Of a DNA stretch of 64,000 nucleotides, positions 1-14,939 are shown one piece after another. Below the pieces are notes generated by a model. That model saw nothing but the letters and a program-made list of their open reading frames with translations, had not been told where the DNA came from and ran no database searches. The DNA comes from Coptis chinensis (lineage: Eukaryota; Streptophyta; Magnoliopsida; Ranunculales; Ranunculaceae): positions 91,937,501-92,001,500 of the forward strand of contig CM027383.1 of assembly GCA_015680905.1 (NCBI GenBank), given 5' to 3'. A program made the translations under genes and the position numbers. How positions within the stretch are numbered: the stretch's first letter is position 1; the number at the start of each line of letters is the position of its first letter.

Positions 1-148
1 ATTAGGTTCTTGATAAAGTAGAGATCCTTGCCTGTTTTTCTATTAAAAAATTAGTCGCTGCGAAGATCTATCAAGCATACATCCATGTAATGCATTGTGA
101 TAGTCCTGTACACCAACAATCTCAACATAAATTCTACTCGTGATGCAG

Positions 149-227
149 GCATCAAACCTTTTGTATGTCGACCAGCCCAATGGAACTGGTTTCAGTTATA
201 GTGTTGATAAGCGCGACCTTCTTGCAG
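149..227 (+). pseudogene. Serine carboxypeptidase-like (SCPL) exon fragment
   Basis: A single exon-like segment that starts after an AG acceptor (ending at 148) and ends at CTTGCAG before a GT. In one frame it reads SNLLYVDQPNGTGFSYSVDK, which closely follows the conserved stretch of plant S10 serine carboxypeptidases just before the catalytic serine region (family knowledge: the usual text is YVDQPTGTGFSYS). No flanking SCPL exon was found to 4 kb. The gene may continue to the left of the window, or this may be a captured fragment like the SCPL pieces at 36.9-37.8 and 44.0-44.9 kb. The other two frames carry stops or no recognisable text. Identity is fairly sure; function is unlikely. Confidence 0.6.
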
Positions 228-1437
228 GTTTGTTTCCCATACTTATTATGAATTATTATGATAGCACTGAAATTGCAGTTATAGTTCTTTATATTATTTA
301 ATTATTGTGATATCACTGAAACTGCAGTTAATAAAGAGAATTCTCATTCTGATCAAAGAATCAAACTGCAGAAATGAATTATAAGTTCAAATAGCATATT
401 TGCTGTTGCAAGGCTGTTGGTGCTTCATCAATAATTGTCATTAAATTATCAAAGATTTGCTGCTTGGGCTCTGAATGACTATAGTTGATTGGTTTCATAT
501 TTTGGCCCTGTTTATTCATGAAGTTCCTGATCGATTTATTTCAGATTCCTCAAAATTCTTAAAAAATTCCATACTCGAGCACGTGAAACATCCCAACTCT
601 AGAATTTTTTCATTTATAGAATTAAAGTTTATAAAAAACTATAGTTATCCCAAGAGTCAAAACCCTTCGTTTCCTCAAGCCTAACCACTCTATCTCTCTC
701 GAATCTCAACATTAGTTCTTCTCCTCTATAATCCGCTCAGGTATTGTTCTTCTCTCTTGAAAGTCAGTGTCTTATTATCCCCTCTATTTAAAACTAATTT
801 CTTCCTCTCCCTTCATCATTATCTTTTTTCAGTTGTGAAGCCCTCATCATCTTTCAGGTAATTTTCCTTTGTCTCTTTTCAAGCTCTCTAATTTTCCTTT
901 TATTTTCATTAGTTTATTGGCGAACGAACTAAGAATGGCAGAAAATAGGAAATGTCAATGATTCTTAAATAGATTCATTTTGTTGATTGGTGGTACTATT
1001 TTGCATGCTCTATTCAAGTAATTGGAATGGGGTAACAGTAGGTGATTTGGTGGAACAAAGTTTTTAGTTGTTGCTATTTTTTTTTTCTAATATGGTGTGT
1101 TGATGATTTCATTGATCAAGTTTTTATTATTGCTTTATGTTTAGAAATGAAGGAATAAAATAACAGAATTATTGAACCTCTTCTGGATAATGTTGGCAAG
1201 TCCGGTATGTTCTAAAGCTAACAACTAAAGAATTATATATATACGATATTTGTTTTCCGTTGCTAAGATGTACGTACTGTAAGACAACAATATTTACTAT
1301 AAAGTATTTCTTTAGTTATTAATTTTAGATTAATTTGATATCTGTTGATATTCGTTAGGCAATTCAAAGTTAAAACGATTGAATTGAAGGGTGGCTGAGG
1401 ATAGAGGAGCTTAACCAAACTTTGGTTCTTTATGCAG
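228..1437. other. AT-rich stretch without a recognisable gene
   Basis: No credible coding region. Pyrimidine-rich sequence at about 650-900, with CAG/GTAATT-like and other splice-like motifs, resembles a plant 5' leader with small introns, but no protein follows it. The small open frames here match nothing I recognise. Confidence 0.4.
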
Positions 1438-1538
1438 GCAGTAAAGCCCAAAGAAGAAGGATGGCCCAATTGTCTAACCTATGTTTCGAGTCTTCATCCA
1501 ATTGTCGCATCGCTGCTAGAATTGTGCAATTTTAAGAG
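1438..1538 (+). other. Exon-like segment of unknown origin
   Basis: A segment bounded by TATGCAG on the left and AGAG/GTATGT on the right, which look like plant splice acceptor and donor sites. It contains a short frame starting MAQLSNLCFESSS that stops before the donor. I do not recognise the peptide. It could be a captured exon or chance. Confidence 0.2.
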
Positions 1539-4122
1539 GTATGTTGAGATTATATAATTGTTGGGTTATCGTCTTCATCCATTTATCAAATAGAATAATG
1601 AATTGTGAACGATTTTTTTAGATAGCCCACCTTTCTTATGGACAACTATTATGGAAATATAATGATGCGTAGAGTAAACCAGATCCACTATCCATTTATT
1701 ATCTCTATAGATGTGTGTTCACTACATTACATGTTATTGTTTAAACTTTAGTTTTTTTAGTGCAACTCCACTTATTGGGGTAGAAGAAGTAACCACTCAA
1801 CATCACAGCCCAATAGTGTAGAATTTATGTCAATGGAATATAGAAGTTATAGTAATGGTAGCAACGATGATATTGCAGCCTTTGATAGTGATAGCTGAAG
1901 TGCTTGCAGTGAATAGAGGATCACACGGTTGGGTTTGTAAATGAATTTCTAAGTCAACTGGTGTGAAGAGTGTCGATCAAGCTGCCAAAGCCACTTTAAG
2001 GAGGTCTCAAGTCTCCATTAGAGCACACTATGAAATAGCCTTGGTATCTTATATATAATGGGAAAACTAGCCGCCGTTTATTAGTCCCCGTATCCTTGGT
2101 TTTACCCCAAACTTTTAAATCAAAAGGGTACCCAAAAGTTTCACTCAAATTTTTTTCCACCAGTACTATTTCCGAGGGTAAATACGTACTTTTATTTATT
2201 CCCGGTTTTTTAAAGGACACCCTCTTCACGAAATAAACGTATTAAAGTTTGTTTTGAGAACAGCAAGACCGCTTTGCTTATTCTCCCAAAACAAAGTATT
2301 AAAGGAAGACTGGGATGATTTCTTCTACAACACCTTCTTAAGGTTTTACTAAAGCCCACTGTCTTTGGTTTCTATGGATGTTTACTAATGAGCATGAAAA
2401 ATATTGGGTTCTATTAGTTGCTCATTTTGGTGATGTTCTTTGTTGCTCTTTTTAACCTTTTGTTTATAGACTCCAAGGGTCATGCTTTTTGTAATACTAA
2501 GTGTCTTTCATTTTAAAATAAAATTTGTTTGTGTTTTTGTATTTTTGGAGTAGATGCATAATAAATAAATCCTGACGTCTATGAAATATTGACAGTTATG
2601 AATAACTTTTTCCCATTTCCCCTAGGAAACATATATTACATAAAACAAACAAAATATAATGCATATTGCAGCTTTTCCGTATGTGAGGAATCATATAGTT
2701 TAACCTAATTCACAATCAACTTGCAGTTCAAGCTTTTGTTGGGTGTGTCATGCCTTGGTAGCTCAAAGCAAAATGGCTAAGAAAAATTAAAAAGTTTCAG
2801 GAATGAAGGATTAGATACTCATAAATAGCATGAAACCAAACGATTACCAAATAGGGAACAACGTAATGGTAATGTTAATGAAAAAGTTAATATTTTGCCT
2901 CCATTCTCTTGACGAAACTGTTCAATGAGACTACCATTTGGCTCAATATTTATATAATTCTCTGCATCATTGCCATTGTCCATGCTACCGTCAGCCCATG
3001 TCAAGAGATTATTCGTAGGTTAGTTAGTACTCAATATCTAAAATCAATGCTGCATAAAACGACCATTCATCCAATGCAATCAATACACAATGCTCCTCGG
3101 AAAACCAAGACACACTACCAAGTACAAACCCATGTTGCCAACCAAGTCACAACGTCACCACCAAATGGCAGTCGACAACAAGTTCCAGTGGCAAGCGATC
3201 TTTGCTAAATTTATTTTGAAACCATTCTTCAACGATCTGATATTGAGTACTAACTTGAAATATTTGGAATCAGGCCCCAGTTGATATGCCGCTTACTCTA
3301 GATGTAATTCAACGAAGCAGCTAGAATCCATAATTTCTTACTTCTGTGCGCCTCCATACAAATGGATTGAAAAAATTCAACCCTCCATCATTTGAATCAT
3401 TCAATCTTGCCACATAGCCATCTTACCACATAACCATCTTATCGAAAGCTATTATTTACACATTCAATTCAGTCCACATATTATATCCGACTTAAATGTG
3501 AACGTTTCTAAATTTAAAAAAAAAAATGGCTTTTTTTAGCTAGCAACATTTTCTTTCTCTGTCCAACCTACTTACTTTTTAATCAGACCAAAATATTCAA
3601 CGACAAAAAAACAATTGCTAATGGATTCGCTAGATCATTTTGAAGACAATAATAAGAAAAATGTTATTCTTCTTGCATTTTTCTTTAGATATTTTAATCT
3701 TCAGTTAAGAATACACATTATGTTGCACAACATGATGTAGTATTTTTATATCTTACAGGTAGTACACTCATATGAATCCAACAATGTTCCTCCATCACAT
3801 ATAAATGCTCGACAAGAGAATTACACAACTAGCAGCACAAAGGTGAATTTCCTCAACATAATATCCATTTTTTAGGTAAATTAGTTTGTGGCATATACAA
3901 TACTAATTACATACTAACTCAATTACAGGCGGTTAAATACCTTTTCAAATATATTTATTCGCAGCATGGCAAAGCAGCAAAAATAAAACTAACGTATTCA
4001 AGTGTTCTTTTTTTTTTCGCTTATTGAAGTTTCATTCAGACAAATTTAATATGTAATATTTTACATTATACATAATACATAATTCTTTCCTTTCATTTTT
4101 TCCGCCCCACTTTTCATTCCTA
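1539..4122. other. AT-rich intergenic or decayed transposon DNA
   Basis: Nothing I can assign. The short open frames at 1996-2229 (minus), 2819-3004 (minus) and 2909-3208 (plus) match no family I know and have no gene-like context. The right edge is the Helitron 3' end at 4123-4152, so part of this stretch is probably the body of that element. I could not find its 5' end. Confidence 0.4.
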
Positions 4123-4152
4123 GCACGTGCAACGCACGTGCCCATTTACTAG
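4123..4152 (+). mobile_element. Helitron 3' terminus (hairpin plus CTAG)
   Basis: Two GCACGTGC arms (4123-4130 and 4134-4141) separated by AAC form a perfect short hairpin. Eight bases later comes CTAG at 4149-4152, followed by T. A GC-rich hairpin 6-12 bp before CTRR, with insertion before a host T, is the classic Helitron 3' end. The matching 5' TC end was not located. Confidence 0.65.
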
Positions 4153-4265
4153 TATATATAATAGCAGTCCCTTTTCCTGGTCTGTGAGGGTGTCCACGTA
4201 GGCAAATTTTAAGTACCATATTTACTGACGAGAAATCAGGATGGATTAAGAAAAAAAAAACGGAG
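4153..4265 (+). mobile_element. Recurrent Helitron-type 5' end (family 'P'), truncated at its tip
   Basis: TATATATAATAGCAGTCCC followed by GAGGGTGTCCACGTAGGC, an AAGTACC segment and ACGAGAAATCAGG. The same ordered blocks recur at 14590-14707, 51950-52070 and 54110-54321 (minus) and 61975-62095 (plus), and without the tip at 47085-47150, 48840-49014 and 57170-57215. Full copies begin A-TC then an AT run, as Helitron 5' ends do. Here the TC tip is absent because the block abuts the CTAG of the preceding Helitron. The family name is only a label for this report. Confidence 0.45.
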
Positions 4266-4481
4266 AAAAAACTGGTGAACACCTTAAAAAGTTTGCAAAA
4301 CCCACCGAATTTTTGTTTCGTTTTAAAACACCGAAAGAATGTCTCCGTTATCAAAATAAAGTACGAGTCAATTGAAATATCGAAATTATCATTATCTTCT
4401 CTAACCAATCATCAAAACGCAGAACCAGTGTGAAAATTTAAGGCAAGTCCTCATTTCTCTCCAACACAGAAAAAATCATTC

Positions 4482-5826
4482 ATGGAAGCTCTCATAGCCA
4501 CTTATAAAGACGTTGACGATGACGATGACGAAGAAGAAGAAGAAGAAGAGGAAGAAGAAGAAGACCATTTCACAAACACCACCAACAATCAAGCCCAACC
4601 CATTAAAGAAGAAGTAGAATTATCAGAAGAATACATTTCAGCAGCGCACAAGCCCCTTTCATCATTAACGCAACAACAACTACCTACACCAACAACAATA
4701 ATAACATTGAAGAAGAAGCCTAAAAAGAAGAAGCCCAAGACAAATAGTGTATGGATAAAACAAAAAAAGGGAAAAAAGAAGAGTAAACTTAACACCAATA
4801 CTCAGCAAGTGAGTATTGAAAAGTCTACTGTGTTACTAGCACCAATAACTAGAACACTTGAGAAAACAGATGATAGTGTAGATATGAAGATATGTTTATC
4901 AAAGGTTAATAAAGCCGAGAAAGTTGAGTTAAGGAGGAGGATAGATTATTTTGGGAGTTGTAAAGGGTATCGAATGGTGCGAGCCCGAGAGGGTTGTTAA
5001 GGGTGCTTTGGTATTTTAGATTAAGGTTGAAAAGTTAGGAGAAACTGGGCATACTAGGTTAGGCTGGTCGACGGAGAGAGGGGACTTGCAAGCATCTGTT
5101 GGGTATGATGGGAGTAGTTTTGGTTATAGAGATTGTTTCGACCAATTATGATCAAAACACCAAGTGTTGATGAAAAAGACGAAGAACGAGAAAAGTAATT
5201 AGAAAAAAATGATGGTGATCGGGGAATGATGAGATCAGACCTTGCGGGTTGCCTACGCATCCAAATTATCGATGGGATCAAGTCTCAAGAACGTAGTTAC
5301 GTATGAAAAATAGTTTTGTATTTATATAGGTAGAGTAGAGAGTCCTTGCATTTCAAGTAATCTTGTAGCTTGAGCAATTGTGGATAGACTATAACTTTCA
5401 ACTGATAATTATCTCTTTGATAAGAAATGAATCTGGACATAAATCAATGTACATTAGTGGCAAGCCATGTGGCTAAGGTTCAGCCTTAGACACATGAGTT
5501 AATGGGCCTGTACTTTGATCCATGATATTGCGAATTGGGCTTTAGCCCTGTCGATTAAACGAATAAAGTGGAGACTCCTACTAATGGACGTTTGCCACGT
5601 AAGTGGGGGTCGAAACAGAGATATTGATGGAAGTAAGATTCATAAGGCATTGAGGGAGAAGTATGGGGAAGAAGGGTATGTGGAAGGTGATGTTGTTGGA
5701 TGTTATATTAGTTTGCCTGATGGGGATTTGTATGCGCCCAAAGTGCCAGATATGGTGAGGTATAAGGGGCAGAAGTTGGGGTTTGCTACCGATGGGAAGG
5801 AAGAATCGAGCAAAGCTGTACCAGGT
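4482..5826 (+). pseudogene. ASH2/TRAUCO-like COMPASS subunit, 5' fragment, broken
   Basis: ATG at 4482 opens a frame with an acidic D/E run (about residues 11-27), lysine-rich clusters, and then text matching plant ASH2 homologues (Arabidopsis TRAUCO) leading into the SPRY domain, including KGYRMVRA. The frame breaks near 4985. Another frame continues with [20 protein letters not shown] to about 5135, but has an in-frame TAG where a Glu codon is expected after the Tyr-Phe position. An intron follows, then a second exon (about 5621-5826) reads [20 protein letters not shown] and ends at a good CAG/GTATGT donor. The C-terminal half of SPRY is missing before the transposon end at 6003. ASH2 is a core subunit of H3K4 methyltransferase complexes in the nucleus. 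This copy cannot make one. Introns are retained, so it is a DNA-level duplicate or Helitron capture and not a retrocopy. Confidence 0.75.
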
Positions 5827-6002
5827 ATGTCACTGTTTATTTGACAGAATTTTGGTTATGAAACTTTAGGTAGACTACAATATTGCATTGCTTAATGTGT
5901 CTTGGATGTGTAGTTTACTTCGCTTATCAATGACTGAGTCTGTTTCTTGCTTAATGTGTGGTACAAATTTATATGTTTTGCTACTATTGTCATTGTTTTG
6001 GA

Positions 6003-6032
6003 CTAGTTTTTGAACCCGTTCTACGAACGGGT
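6003..6032 (-). mobile_element. Helitron 3' terminus, minus orientation
   Basis: Read on the minus strand: stem ACCCGTT/AACGGGT (6014-6020 with 6026-6032, five-base loop), then TTCAAAAA and CTAG at 6003-6006, followed by T (plus-strand A at 6002). This is a textbook Helitron 3' end. Related hairpin-flanking sequence recurs near 6624, 31605 and 33575. Confidence 0.75.
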
Positions 6033-7205
6033 GTCGTTATATAAATTATTCTGAAAAATATTTGCTACTATGGCAGACTATGAGATATGAATATTATATT
6101 GATTGCTCATTCAAATTTCTTGTAACGTGAAAACTCCACTCTCCATCAAAAGAAAAAAAACTCATCAATGAAAAAACCATTCGACTTCTTTTTGTTGTTG
6201 GAAAATAAAAGTTTTATTGAAGTCTTATGTGAATGCCCAATGAGGCAATGATCATATTGAAGCTACTTGAATAGAAAACATTCCCAATTATATGAAAATA
6301 GATATGATAAACACCATTTTCAATGTAAAACTATAATTGTCGAGATATTCTGACTACATATAATATAATTATGCTTTGTGGTTTGTTCAATGCATTTGGG
6401 CATCCAGTTTCTAATTTCCCGTTAATTATTCTTTGAGGTTAATTCAATACAGTTTCTTCAAGTTTTCAATTTTTTGGTAATTATTTTTTGAGGTTAGTTC
6501 AATGCATTTGTGTCAAGTTTCCGATTTCTCATTAATTATTCTTTGAGATTAGTTCAATGCAGTTGCATCGAGTTGGTACTAACTTAATACACACAGAATC
6601 ATTTTTCCAATTTTTTTTCTCCTACGAACGGGTGCTGTTATATTAAATTACTTTGAAAAATATTAGCAACTATGCAAAGCTAGCTATGAGATATGAATAT
6701 TATATTGATCACTCATCCAAATTTCTTGTGAAAACCGCACTCTCCATAAGAAGAAAAAACCCACCTTTGTTAAAACCTTTCGATTTTTTTTTTTGTTGTT
6801 TGATAATAGAAGTTTGATTGAAGTTTTGTGAAAATGACCGATGAGACGAAGATCATATTGAAACTACTTGAATAGCAAGGCTTGCCAATCATACAAAAAG
6901 ATATATGATAAAAACCATTTTAAATGCAAAACTATACATGTCGACACATTTCCATCATATATAATACACCTATGTTTTGAGGTTAGTTCAATGTATTTGC
7001 ATCTAGTTGCCGATTTCCCGTTAATTATTTTTCGAGGTTATTTCAATGCATTTGCATTTCTCGATAATTATTCTTCGAAGTTAGTTTAATGCATTTTTAT
7101 GTAGTTTCTTCTTTTCCGTTAATTATTTTTTGATGTTAATTCGATGCATTTGCATCCAATTTTTGATTTCTCGTTAATTATTCATTGAGGTTAGTTTAAT
7201 GGAGT
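6010..7205 (-). repeat. Two degenerate ~605-bp repeats, Helitron body
   Basis: Sequence from ACGAACGGGTG at about 6024 reappears from about 6624 with the same order of blocks: AAAATATT, then GAGATATGAATATTATATTG, then GAAGTTT, then many short units built on GTTAGTTCAATGCATTTGC and TTAATTATTCTTTGAG. The same family fills much of 31.6-34.7 kb. There is no coding capacity. It is probably the 3' half of a non-autonomous Helitron. Confidence 0.6.
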
Positions 7206-7334
7206 TCAAACCACGTAATTATTTACACAGTGGATAAAGTATATGTTGCTGTTTCAATCATATTTACATGATTAAGGACTAGTATACACTGGCATTGAAT
7301 ATTACAATATACAATTGAAATGAAATGAAATGTT

Positions 7335-8538
<1,204 letters not shown>

Positions 8539-9237
8539 AATAATAATAAAGTATTATATGTCATATTTTTTTTGCAAATAGAATAAAATAAAAAAATGTC
8601 CGATAGCAAGTGGGTCGGTTAATTCAATAAGAAATGGAAGTGAGTACTCGACTTTGTTGGTACCATCCAACTGAATCCAATTCAATTGTTTACTCATTCA
8701 ATGAGTGCATTTTCAAAAATAAAGTAGATGGATAAGAATTATTATGATTCATCATTTTTATGACATTGGCCGCTGTTTTTTATTTCATCATATCTATTTA
8801 CACTTGTTCTTTTTATACTTATATTTCTTTTTATACTTATATATAATACCTTTTTTTCATTCATGGATAAATTCCACATATTTTCACATCTAGGATTTAG
8901 ATATACAACTACAACATATATCACTGTCAAGAGTTAATTTCTTTTTATTTAGATATTTACTTAATTTATATATATATATATTTACAAAGTGAGTGATTCA
9001 AAACTTGCAAAAAAGGGGATTGGGTTGCGCCATACATATAAAATAGTATACAATAATGATGTATTTGGCGAATCAAATACCATGGTGTAATAACGAACCA
9101 TTCGAATTAGTTGATAAGATTTGTTGATAATTTTGTGAAGGATTCCTGTGAAAGGTTTTCATTAAAGCCTAATCCATGTCGAAAGTAGACCTTGTCCTTG
9201 TGAGAATCCTTAATTCATGAGTTATAGGGAGGGACTT
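8539..9237. other. Plastid atpB-rbcL intergenic spacer (NUPT)
   Basis: AT-rich spacer between the divergent atpB and rbcL starts. The length and text near rbcL (for example the AGGGAGGGACTT leader just before ATG) match the normal plastid spacer. No extra gene is seen; the short minus frame at 8742-8930 is chance. Confidence 0.8.
9025..9052 (+). promoter_or_regulatory. Fossil rbcL plastid promoter
   Basis: TTGCGC (9025-9030) and TATACA (9047-9052) correspond to the -35 and -10 boxes of the bacterial-type plastid polymerase promoter of rbcL, about 185 bp before the start codon as in plastid genomes. It should be inert in the nucleus. Confidence 0.6.
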
Positions 9238-10554
<1,317 letters not shown>

Positions 10555-10557
<3 letters not shown>

Positions 10558-10883
10558 ATTCATGTTCAAGCAAGTTTCAACAATACCATTGTAATGGTTA
10601 CAGATATACGGGTCGGGTAGTTTTCGTGGTCCTCGGCCGGTACTTGTGGCCGGGGGCACAAGAAGAGGACCCATTTGCGGCTCAAACCGCAGCCGCAAAT
10701 GCTATTCGTCTGATGAGTAGATCAGGGTATGCAACGAGCACAAGTCATGATAAAGGGTCCCGGGTCCGGAAGAGATGTAGCATTACTAGCCATTCGTAGA
10801 AGTGGTATACTATTAAGTTTTGTCGGAGGCGTAACCCCTATGCCACATAATGGATGTAGACCTCCTAAAAAAGACATGTATAG
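10555..10883 (+). pseudogene. rps11: Nuclear copy of plastid rps11, 5' part missing
   Basis: Begins mid-gene at IHVQASFNNTIV and runs to the normal end region [11 protein letters not shown] and a TAG at 10881. It encodes small ribosomal subunit protein S11. The N-terminal part is replaced by rbcL, with a short shared string (GGTATT-like) at the junction. One frameshift separates the front from the [10 protein letters not shown] half. It is followed by rpoA, the normal plastid order. Confidence 0.85.
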
Positions 10884-10948
10884 AAATAAGAATTTAACGG
10901 GTTTCAAGAGAAATAAATGATTCAATGGTTCGATCAAATAATATTACT

Positions 10949-11612
10949 ATGCTTCGAGAGGAAGTAGCAATATCTACTCGGACACTACTGATTGGAAGTG
11001 TGTTGAATCAAGAGAGCGACAAAGCGTCTTTGTTATGGTCGTTTTGTTTCGGCCGCTTATGAAAGGTCAAACCGATACAATAGGCATCGCGATGCGAAAG
11101 GCGTTGCTTGGAGAAATATAAGGAACATGTATCACCGTGCAAAATCTGAAAAGATACCACATGAATATTCTACAATAGTAGGGATTGAAGAATCAATTAC
11201 ATGAAATTTTAATGAATTTGAAAGAAATTGTATTGAGAAGTAATCAGTATGGAACTCGCGACGCATTTATTTAAGGCGTCAAGGGTCCTGGATATGTAAC
11301 TGCTCAAGACATCATCCCACCACCTTTCGTGGAAATCGTTGATACTTGCCGCGACAAAGATATAGCTAGCCTTATACGGAACCAATTGATTTGTGTATTG
11401 GATTACAAATCGAAAGGAATCGGATGGATATTGTATGAAAACACCAAATAACGCTCAAAAAGGAAGTTATCCTATAGATCTTTGTATTCATGCCCGTTCG
11501 AAAATGCAAATCATAGTATTCATTCTTATGGGAATGGGAATGAAAACAAGAGATAGTTTTTCTCAAATATGGATGAACGGAAGTTTAACTCCTAAAGACG
11601 ACAATGGCATTT
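10949..11612 (+). pseudogene. rpoA: Nuclear copy of plastid rpoA, 3' end missing
   Basis: Matches the alpha subunit of the plastid-encoded RNA polymerase from near its start (STRTL, then LMKGQTDTIGIAMRKALLGE-like text) to NGSLTPK. It is cut at roughly two thirds of the gene, so the C-terminal DNA-contacting domain is lost. Frameshifted in several places. After 11612 about 60 bp of junk leads into psbB on the opposite strand. Normal plastid neighbours petD, petB, psbH and psbT are absent, so an internal deletion joined rpoA to psbB. Confidence 0.85.
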
Positions 11613-11679
11613 AACTATTCCTAAATGCATAAATAGTTAATCGTTGTATAAAGATATTCAATGGTAATAGCAATGCATG

Positions 11680-13093
<1,414 letters not shown>

Positions 13094-13310
13094 ATGCCTA
13101 TTGGTGTTCCAAAAGTACCTTTTCGGAGTCCTGGAGAGGAAGATGCAGTTTGGATTGACATATAGTGCGACTTGTTAGACATATTGGGCCATATGGGATT
13201 TTCCCGTTCTCTCTCCCGATCGAGATACCCTCCGTTTCGCCCAAAAAAGATTGCTTGAACCATCAATAATTTGGATTTATTGATATGATATCTATCTATT
13301 ACGTATTAAT
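13094..13310 (+). pseudogene. clpP: Nuclear copy of plastid clpP exon 1 and intron start
   Basis: ATG at 13094, [20 protein letters not shown], exon of exactly 71 bp ending at 13164, then GTGCGAC, the group II intron 5' signature. About 145 bp of intron follow before the sequence switches to a nuclear transposon gene. The later exons with the Ser-His-Asp protease centre are absent. The frame of this exon is intact, but no functional protein is possible. Confidence 0.85.
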
Positions 13311-13320
13311 CATTTCACTT

Positions 13321-14273
13321 TTACCTCCTTTCTTTAGATCCTTTAGATTTGGAATCAAAATGATGTTTTTTCAACTTCTTTTTGCGAACTACAGCAGTTT
13401 GGCTTCCACCCTGTTTGAATGGCATCCCCATGAGTGCAAGTAGCTTTTGACCTTCTTTATCAGTCAGTTCCCGCAAACTCCTATTCGTAGATCACTCCTT
13501 CAGCTACACTTCACCGACTTCACCAGAAAGAAGACTTCAACTCTCTTGCCGATGGGCCCCTTCATAACGGAGCCGTGGACCATAAGGATGCCTTCCGATT
13601 GGATGAGCCGGATGCCCCCACTTTCCTCAGCCGACAATGCTTAAGAATATGGCCAAGATGGCCACACTTGTAATGAAGGACGGCAAAGCGTTCATATCGG
13701 TATGGTACCCATCGATCCCTTCCAAGTATCAACAACGTAACTCCCATTCGTAATGGTTGGAGAAGGTCCATCTGTCACCGAATCCAGAGAAACCGCCCAC
13801 CATCAAATCCATGCTCTCGATCTCAATCTTTTCATATTTTGGAAAGCTCTTTCGCCACTTTCAATCCCACCGCTCGGGTGATACAATCCGAGGGATATTT
13901 TCAAGATGGAGCCAAAAGCGGTTCAAGTAAACATCGATGCCGATACTTCCATGGGTCCATGGAATCAACACCAAAAGGTTATTACCAAAGCTCGATGGCC
14001 CCAGATAAGAGTTTCTGTAACGCCCGTTGTGCGGGAACTTAAACCGAAAGATCCGACGGAGACCTTCGAGATTTTCAACGAAGAGGCGCGACCCAAAGCT
14101 TCCCATAATCTTTCGAATCCGCCAATGTTAGTCACTTTGTCGGAGAAAACTTTGCTTGAGAGACTATTACCAACTAACTCCTTCTTGAAAGTGTCGCCTT
14201 CGATGATCTCTATCGGGAGTTCTCTCTCGTAAGTGAGAACTTAGAAAGCCGGATTCGCCAAGAACTCATCCAT
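13321..14273 (-). pseudogene. DUF4283/zinc-knuckle protein gene, copy 1, broken
   Basis: ATG at 14273 (MDEFLANP). Pieces of a DUF4283-type domain (RIFRFKFP, then LLVLIPWTHGS), then a degenerate zinc knuckle (YKCGHLGHILKHC; the first Cys of CX2CX4HX4C is not evident) and a basic tail ending near 13321. Proteins of this kind are typical of plant LINE-type or transposon-borne genes, and their role is unclear. Several frameshifts break it. Copies at 55917-56874 and 62414-63366 share the same breaks only in part, so some may be sequence errors. The gene sits between plastid clpP DNA and the recurrent terminal sequence. Confidence 0.6.
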
Positions 14274-14589
14274 GTCGGTGGAACAATAAAAAAAAAGAAT
14301 CGCTACTATCAGAAGAGACCTAGCTTCCACACTCCATTCACCAAAAAAAATCAATGAACTTGGAAAAGAAAAGTCATACCTTAAGATCAAGTAGAAGAAA
14401 ATCGAGATTTGCTAGAGCATAAGAACTTATAGTTAGAGTGGGAAATCAAATTGGGGATTTGCTAGAGCATAAGAACTCTATACCGAGAGTGGGGAATCAA
14501 TTCGCGATAGGTCTTTTGAGTTCGATGACTTTTTTTTTTTTTTTTTTTTTCGAAGTTTGAGAGTTTGGGGTTTAGCTTTTTCAAAAGAG

Positions 14590-14707
14590 GCGTAAATATA
14601 CTCGCCCTGATTTTTCGTGAGTAAAAAGGGTACTTAAAAGTTGCCTACGTGGACACCCTCACAGCACTCAAAAAGGGACTGCTATTATATATATATAAAG
14701 AATAAGA
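14590..14707 (-). mobile_element. Recurrent Helitron-type 5' end (family 'P'), complete
   Basis: On the minus strand: host A, TC at 14707-14706, TTATTCTTTATATATA, ATAGCAGTCCC, a GAGGGTGTCCACGTAGGC block, AAGTACCC, ACTCACGAAAAATCAGG. It is the mirror copy of 61975-62095. The A-TC start with a following AT run fits a Helitron 5' terminus. Confidence 0.5.
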
Positions 14708-14939
14708 TCACGAGTATTTTGAGTGCACTTGTGCTTCTTGCTTTCCAAAATTCTTTAGTTCACTTCCTAAGAAAATAAGTCATACTTCATCAACTGGGTC
14801 TAGTGCTAGCTTTCCACCTTTCACATATGAATATTGTCTGATTATTTCCAACTCTGGACAAATAATAGGTTTAACAAGTTAAATTGGCAATACAAAGTTT
14901 TCACTACATAGAAAAGGCTTCCAAAGGGTAAAGATATAG

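Noticed and set aside
4061..4408. Minus-strand open frame of 115 aa
   Set aside because: It runs across a Helitron 3' end and a 'P' 5' block. Low-complexity text with no family match.
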